A DNA stretch of 64,000 nt, taken from contig JAVVDW010000004.1 of NCBI GenBank assembly GCA_032251335.1, positions 1-64,000 of the forward strand, given 5' to 3'. Below are positions 60,143 to 64,000 of the stretch, one piece after another; the first letter of the stretch is position 1, and each line of letters starts with the position of its first letter. The notes beneath the pieces were generated by a model that was not told where the DNA came from, did not search any database, and saw nothing but the letters and a program-made list of their open reading frames with translations. Made by a program: the position numbers and the translations under genes. This stretch comes from UM-FILTER-40-17 sp032251335 (GTDB taxonomy: Bacteria; Bacteroidota; Bacteroidia; Flavobacteriales; Flavobacteriaceae).

Positions 60143-62443
60143 TTACCATTCTAGCTCTTCTTCCACCTGCTGAATGCTTTCCGGTGTATCACAATTGATA
60201 CGAATGGCTTGGTCTTTGGGTTTGATAAACGCTTCTTGAGAAATGTGAAGTGCTTGATCTGCATAAATCGACTTCATGTACATGCCCCAGATAGGCAGTG
60301 CCATAGTGGCGCCTTGCCCATAGGTGATGGTAGGAAAGTGGGCCGCACGATCCTCGGCACCCACCCATACACCGGTGACCAAATTGGGAACCATACCCAT
60401 AAACCAACCATCGCTTTGGTTTTGTGTTGTTCCGGTTTTTCCGGCTATTGGATTTTTAAAATCGTAGGGGTAACCTGTTACGGCGCGTTTGTAATCAATT
60501 CTATTGACGCCCCAACTGCCGCGAAGGCGCTGTCCGGATCCGGAAAGTGTAACCCCTTCTAAAAGGCTGACCACCGTAGCCGCGGCGTCTTCGCTCAACA
60601 CGTCTCGTGTTTCAGGTACAAATTCTTGCAATGTGGTTCCGTATTTGTCCTCTATGCGCGTCACAAATACAGGCTCCACATAAATTCCTTGGTTGGCAAA
60701 AGTGCCATAGGCAGCTACCATTTCGTAAACGCTTAAATCCATCGTTCCCAAAGCTATAGAGGGCACTTCGGGAATATCAGAAGTAACCCCGAGGTTGCGC
60801 ACGAGGTTAATCACCGGTCTGGGGCCGATTTTGTCAATCAAACGTGCGGTGACGCTGTTTACAGAATTGGCCAAGGCATTTTTAAGAGTGAGCAATTCGC
60901 CTGAGTATTTGCCGTCAGAATTTTTAGGACACCAGGCTTCTACATTGCCGTATTTTTCCTTTTCAATACAAAACTGTACGTCCGGATAGCTGTCGCAAGG
61001 TGACAAGTGAAGTTGGTCAATGGCAGCTGCATACACAAAAGGTTTGAAGGTAGAACCCACTTGCCTTTTACCCGATCGGACGTGGTCATATTGAAAATAC
61101 TTGTAATTGAATCCGCCTACCCAAGCTTTGATATGGCCGGTTTGTGGTTCCATGGACATGAGTCCGGCCTGCAAAAAATGTTTGTAATACACTATGGAAT
61201 CTACAGGCTTCATGATGGTGTCTTTCTCACCTTGCCAAGTAAAAACAGTCATTTCTACAGGTTCGTAGAATGATTTTTTTATCTCGTCTTCAGATTTGCC
61301 ATTGTTTTTCATGATGCGCCAACGTTCAGACCGCTTCATGGCTTGTGCTAGGATTCTGTCGCGTTCGGATTTATCAATATCGCGAAAAGGAGCGGTTTTA
61401 TTGCCTTCATTTTGTCTGAAAAATTCTTTTTGAAGATTTGCCAAATGCGCATTCACAGAGGCTTCTGCGTATTGTTGCATCTTAGAATCGAGCGTGGTGT
61501 ATATTTTTAACCCGTCGCTGTATAAGTTATACTTGGTCTGGCTTCCGTCCGAATTGATTTTAGGATTGTTTTCTATCCAATTCTTCATAAAATCGCGCAG
61601 ATATTCCCGAAAATAGGTAGCAATCCCTTCACTGTGTGTTTCGGGTGTAAAATTGATTTTTAAGGGAAGTTGGGCAAGTGAATCTCTCTGAGATTTGGTA
61701 ATAAATTCGTAGCGAAACATTTGATTAATCACAGTATTTCTGCGATTCAACACCAGTTCCGGACGTCTTTTCGGATTGTAAAGTGATGAGTTTTTAAACA
61801 TCCCTACCAGCATGGCAGACTGTTCCAAGTTGAGCTCTTTGGGTTCTTTGTTGAAATAAATACGTGCCGCGGAGCGAATACCATCGGCATTATATCCAAA
61901 GTCATAAATATTAAAATACATGGTGAGTATTTCCTCTTTGGTGTATTGTTTTTCAAGTCGGATGGCAATAATCCACTCTTTTATTTTTTGTAAGCCGCGC
62001 TGCACGATATTTTGTGATACGTTATTGGTAAAAAGCTGCTTGGCAAGTTGTTGTGTAATGGTGCTGGCGCCACCCCGAGTGCCTAAAAACATCAGGGCGC
62101 GGAAAGTGCCACGGGCATCAATCCCTGCATGTTCGTAGAAACGGATGTCTTCGGTGGCTATCAAAGCGCTGATAAGATGCGGGGGCAATTCTTCGAAGGG
62201 AACGGGCGTTCGGTTGTCATTGAAATAAAATTTCCCTAAAGTTTTACCGTCAGCTGCTATGATTTCTGTAGCCAAATTGGTATCGGGGTTTTCTAAAATT
62301 TCAAATGTGGGCAGCTTTCCAAAAACGCCCCAAGAGGCCAATAAGAAAATAAAAACGACAAAAAGCAATCCGCCGGCAAAAAGCCTCCAAAACCATTTGT
62401 TGATGATTTTTGAAAGATTGGGTGTTTTTTTTCTGCTACTCAT
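60143..62443 (-). CDS. Class A penicillin-binding protein 1A
   Basis: A bifunctional peptidoglycan synthase of 766 residues. A membrane anchor near 18-38 precedes the GT51 glycosyltransferase domain (E-D-I-R-F-Y-E-H-A-G-I-D and A-S-T-I-T-Q-Q-L-A-K). The transpeptidase domain follows with the active-site serine in G-S-T-F-K-P-F, S-V-N in A-N-S-V-N-S-V-T and K-T-G-T-T-Q-N. The start overlaps the end of gldH by 8 bases, so these genes form one operon (ricT-gldH-PBP1A), an arrangement known in Flavobacteriia. Confidence 0.95.
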   Translation of the reverse strand: MSSRKKTPNLSKIINKWFWRLFAGGLLFVVFIFLLASWGVFGKLPTFEILENPDTNLATEIIAADGKTLGKFYFNDNRTPVPFEELPPHLISALIATEDIRFYEHAGIDARGTFRALMFLGTRGGASTITQQLAKQLFTNNVSQNIVQRGLQKIKEWIIAIRLEKQYTKEEILTMYFNIYDFGYNADGIRSAARIYFNKEPKELNLEQSAMLVGMFKNSSLYNPKRRPELVLNRRNTVINQMFRYEFITKSQRDSLAQLPLKINFTPETHSEGIATYFREYLRDFMKNWIENNPKINSDGSQTKYNLYSDGLKIYTTLDSKMQQYAEASVNAHLANLQKEFFRQNEGNKTAPFRDIDKSERDRILAQAMKRSERWRIMKNNGKSEDEIKKSFYEPVEMTVFTWQGEKDTIMKPVDSIVYYKHFLQAGLMSMEPQTGHIKAWVGGFNYKYFQYDHVRSGKRQVGSTFKPFVYAAAIDQLHLSPCDSYPDVQFCIEKEKYGNVEAWCPKNSDGKYSGELLTLKNALANSVNSVTARLIDKIGPRPVINLVRNLGVTSDIPEVPSIALGTMDLSVYEMVAAYGTFANQGIYVEPVFVTRIEDKYGTTLQEFVPETRDVLSEDAAATVVSLLEGVTLSGSGQRLRGSWGVNRIDYKRAVTGYPYDFKNPIAGKTGTTQNQSDGWFMGMVPNLVTGVWVGAEDRAAHFPTITYGQGATMALPIWGMYMKSIYADQALHISQEAFIKPKDQAIRINCDTPESIQQVEEELEW

Positions 62444-62936
62444 GATTTGTTTCTTCTAAAGATTGACGTTCTATACGGAAACCCACATCGGTAATTCCTT
62501 TTAAATTCTCTATAGGCCGGGTCTTGCCATTTTCCCGCATGGCTTGGCGGATGTTGAGTGTGTAATTTCCGGATTCGGGAAACCGAACACTTTCTTTATA
62601 CCAAAGCTTGTTTTCTTTTAAATCGGAAAATCCGGTTCCCATCCAGCTACCATCCGGATTTGCCATTCTGTATTCGAGGGTATCGGTTTGCACCATACCG
62701 TTTGGAAATTCTAACTGTGTAATTAAAAAAATATTGCTGAAACGAAAGGCATTGTTGTTTCTTAGTTGCAAAAAAAGGTCATATTTGTGAATGCTGTCCG
62801 GCGGCTGAAAGTTGAAAACCACCAATGAATCTTTATGCCAGCCTTTGGGCAAGGCTTCATAGGCCTCATAAATGCGACGAGAATCGCAGCCAAAGGACAT
62901 CAGTATCAAACACAGCGACAAAATTCTAACGGGCAT
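62436..62936 (-). CDS. gldH: Gliding motility lipoprotein GldH
   Basis: A 166-residue lipoprotein from ATG 62936 (M-P-V-R-I-L-S-L-C-L-I-L-M-S-F-G-C), with lipobox M-S-F-G-C. GldH is required for gliding motility in Flavobacterium johnsoniae. The body is rich in beta strands (F-R-F-S-N-I-F-L-I-T-Q-L-E-F-P-N-G, W-M-G-T-G-F-S-D-L). The frame extends upstream to 62993, but that part lies inside ricT. Presence of gldH shows relation to flavobacterial gliding species, but not that this strain glides. Confidence 0.9.
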   Translation of the reverse strand: MPVRILSLCLILMSFGCDSRRIYEAYEALPKGWHKDSLVVFNFQPPDSIHKYDLFLQLRNNNAFRFSNIFLITQLEFPNGMVQTDTLEYRMANPDGSWMGTGFSDLKENKLWYKESVRFPESGNYTLNIRQAMRENGKTRPIENLKGITDVGFRIERQSLEETNHE

Positions 62937-64000
62937 TTCGAGGCGATTTCTTCCTGTTATTTTTATTTCTACGTGATTTTGCGGGTCTGTCAAAACGATT
63001 CAAACTGTCTTGTCCGACCACGTTTCCGTATTCTACAGTAACTTCTTTGAGTACCTCAACTGCAAAATCTTCAAGATTGGAAACGGTTTCTTTTCTCTCA
63101 TTCATAGCAATCACTTCGTTGGCTTTTTGTGCTGAAAGCATGTGCCAATTCATCCATTCTCCTTCGTAGGCGTACCAAAGGACACCTTTGAAAATGTCTA
63201 TTTTTTGACAGATGGCCACCCCTTTTGTGGTGAAGATTTTTTTCTCAGTTTCCGGAAAATCTTGCAAAGCATCGAGATAGGCATCGAGCTCATAGTTTAA
63301 ACAACACTTGAGTTTTCCGCATTGTCCGGCAAGTTTTTGTGGGTTTAAAGAGAGTTGTTGGTATTTTGCCGCCGAGGTATTTACGGAACGAAAATCGGTG
63401 AGCCAGGTGCTGCAACACAGTTCGCGACCGCAGGAACCAATACCGCCCAATCTGGAAGCTTCTTGCCGTAGGCCAATTTGTTTCATTTCGATACGAATGG
63501 CAAAGAGTCGGGCGTATTCTTTAATGAGTTGTCTAAAATCTACACGTCCTTCGGCGGTGTAGTAAAAAATTGCTTTTGAGCCGTCGCCTTGCACTTCTAC
63601 ATCCGAAATTTTCATCTGCAAGCCAAGCCGAATGGCGATTTCTCTGGATTTGGTCTGTATGCTTTCTTCTTTGCTTCTAGATTCTTTCCAAACGTCCAAA
63701 TCTCTTTGCGAAGCTTTTCTGTATATTTTTTTGATGTCGGGACTGTCTATACTTACTTTCTTTTTTCGCATCTGAATACCGACGAGTTCGCCTGTGAGGG
63801 TTACGATACCGATGTCGTGGCCGGATTGAGCTTCGGTAGCGACAGCGTCATTGATATGTAGTGGAATATGTTCCGGATTTTTAAAAAATTCTTTTCGCCC
63901 GTTTTTGAAACCCACTTCAACTAAAGGAAAGGGTTCTTGTCCGGAAGGCAATTTCATATTAGACAGCCAATCAAAGACGGTGAGCTTGTTGCAACCGGAA
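62926..64000 (-). CDS. ricT: RicT/PSP1-domain protein, 5' end beyond window
   Basis: The 3' portion of a PSP1-domain protein. An internal ATG at 63957 gives a 343-codon frame, but the frame stays open to the right edge (upstream residues read G-C-N-K-L-T-V-F-D-W-L-S-N), matching the cysteine-containing N-terminus of RicT homologues. The PSP1 core has G-G-I-G-S-C-G-R-E-L-C-C-S-T-W-L and C-G-K-L-K-C-C-L-N-Y-E, cysteine clusters that in Bacillus RicT bind a [4Fe-4S] cluster in the Y-complex affecting RNA processing. The basic tail (S-R-R-N-K-N-N-R-K-K) may bind nucleic acid. It overlaps gldH by 11 bases. Confidence 0.93.
   Translation of the reverse strand, partial: SGCNKLTVFDWLSNMKLPSGQEPFPLVEVGFKNGRKEFFKNPEHIPLHINDAVATEAQSGHDIGIVTLTGELVGIQMRKKKVSIDSPDIKKIYRKASQRDLDVWKESRSKEESIQTKSREIAIRLGLQMKISDVEVQGDGSKAIFYYTAEGRVDFRQLIKEYARLFAIRIEMKQIGLRQEASRLGGIGSCGRELCCSTWLTDFRSVNTSAAKYQQLSLNPQKLAGQCGKLKCCLNYELDAYLDALQDFPETEKKIFTTKGVAICQKIDIFKGVLWYAYEGEWMNWHMLSAQKANEVIAMNERKETVSNLEDFAVEVLKEVTVEYGNVVGQDSLNRFDRPAKSRRNKNNRKKSPRNAR

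Noticed and set aside
1..64000. CRISPR array, tRNA, rRNA, integrase or full insertion sequence
   Set aside because: No regularly spaced repeats, no tRNA T-loop consensus in intergenic DNA, and no transposase or integrase motif was recognised on reading. A dedicated search could still find short items.

Overview
The window is a chromosomal segment from a member of the Bacteroidota, almost certainly class Flavobacteriia. Four things point there: two SusC/SusD outer-membrane pairs, the gliding-motility lipoprotein gene gldH next to ricT and a class A penicillin-binding protein, the conserved acpP-fabF-rnc and purN-rnhA-PfkB kinase-long PurF groups, and start-proximal boxes matching the Bacteroidota promoter core TAnnTTTG in front of many genes. 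The assembly is draft quality: 98 N lie inside pnuC, and one susC gene has two single-base frameshifts that cancel. Most of the window is housekeeping and core metabolism. I saw no tRNA, rRNA, CRISPR array, complete insertion sequence or prophage.

Layout. 1-6500: a partial gene at the left edge, gpsA, a TPR protein, an ABC-transporter permease, a tiny Pmp3/YqaE protein, lipB and rnhB. 6600-18200: two susC-susD pairs, each closed by a strong intrinsic terminator, then a putative porin. 18200-26100: metZ, the tail-specific protease, surE, a small membrane protein, lpxB, an AT-rich P-loop protein and an aldo/keto reductase. 26300-34500: a hybrid histidine kinase facing a sigma-54-type response regulator tail to tail, an OmpA-family lipoprotein, a DUF4301 protein, and a nicotinamide riboside uptake pair (pnuC plus a NadR-like kinase). 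34600-41300: a GH109-type oxidoreductase/glycosidase, a GHMP sugar kinase, a YeiH-type transporter, an alpha carbonic anhydrase and a D-aminoacylase-like lipoprotein. 41300-46300: metK behind a long leader, rlmN, a polyprenyl diphosphate synthase and radA. 46300-53700: rnc, fabF and acpP leftward; purN, rnhA, a START-domain protein, a PfkB kinase and a long PurF-type enzyme rightward. 53800-64000: polA, a metallophosphoesterase, a thioredoxin fold without its cysteines, scoB and scoA split by a degraded four-helix-bundle gene, PBP1A, gldH and the 3' part of ricT.

How genes work together. metZ makes homocysteine on the way to methionine and metK turns methionine into S-adenosylmethionine, which rlmN uses. 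acpP and fabF supply fatty acids, lpxB builds lipid A, and the polyprenyl synthase and PBP1A serve quinone/undecaprenyl and peptidoglycan supply. purN and possibly the long PurF act in purine synthesis. The SusCD pairs import unknown oligomers or peptides. GH109 next to a GHMP kinase suggests, but does not prove, aminosugar salvage.

The most interesting unexplained signals are: a sigma-54-like promoter and an orphan terminator that together bracket an untranslated stretch of about 80 nt upstream of gpsA; the metK leader with SAM-II-like boxes; the CxxC-less thioredoxin fold; the amidohydrolase without its N-terminal HxH; a dispersed repeat family; and the gene remnant between scoA and scoB.
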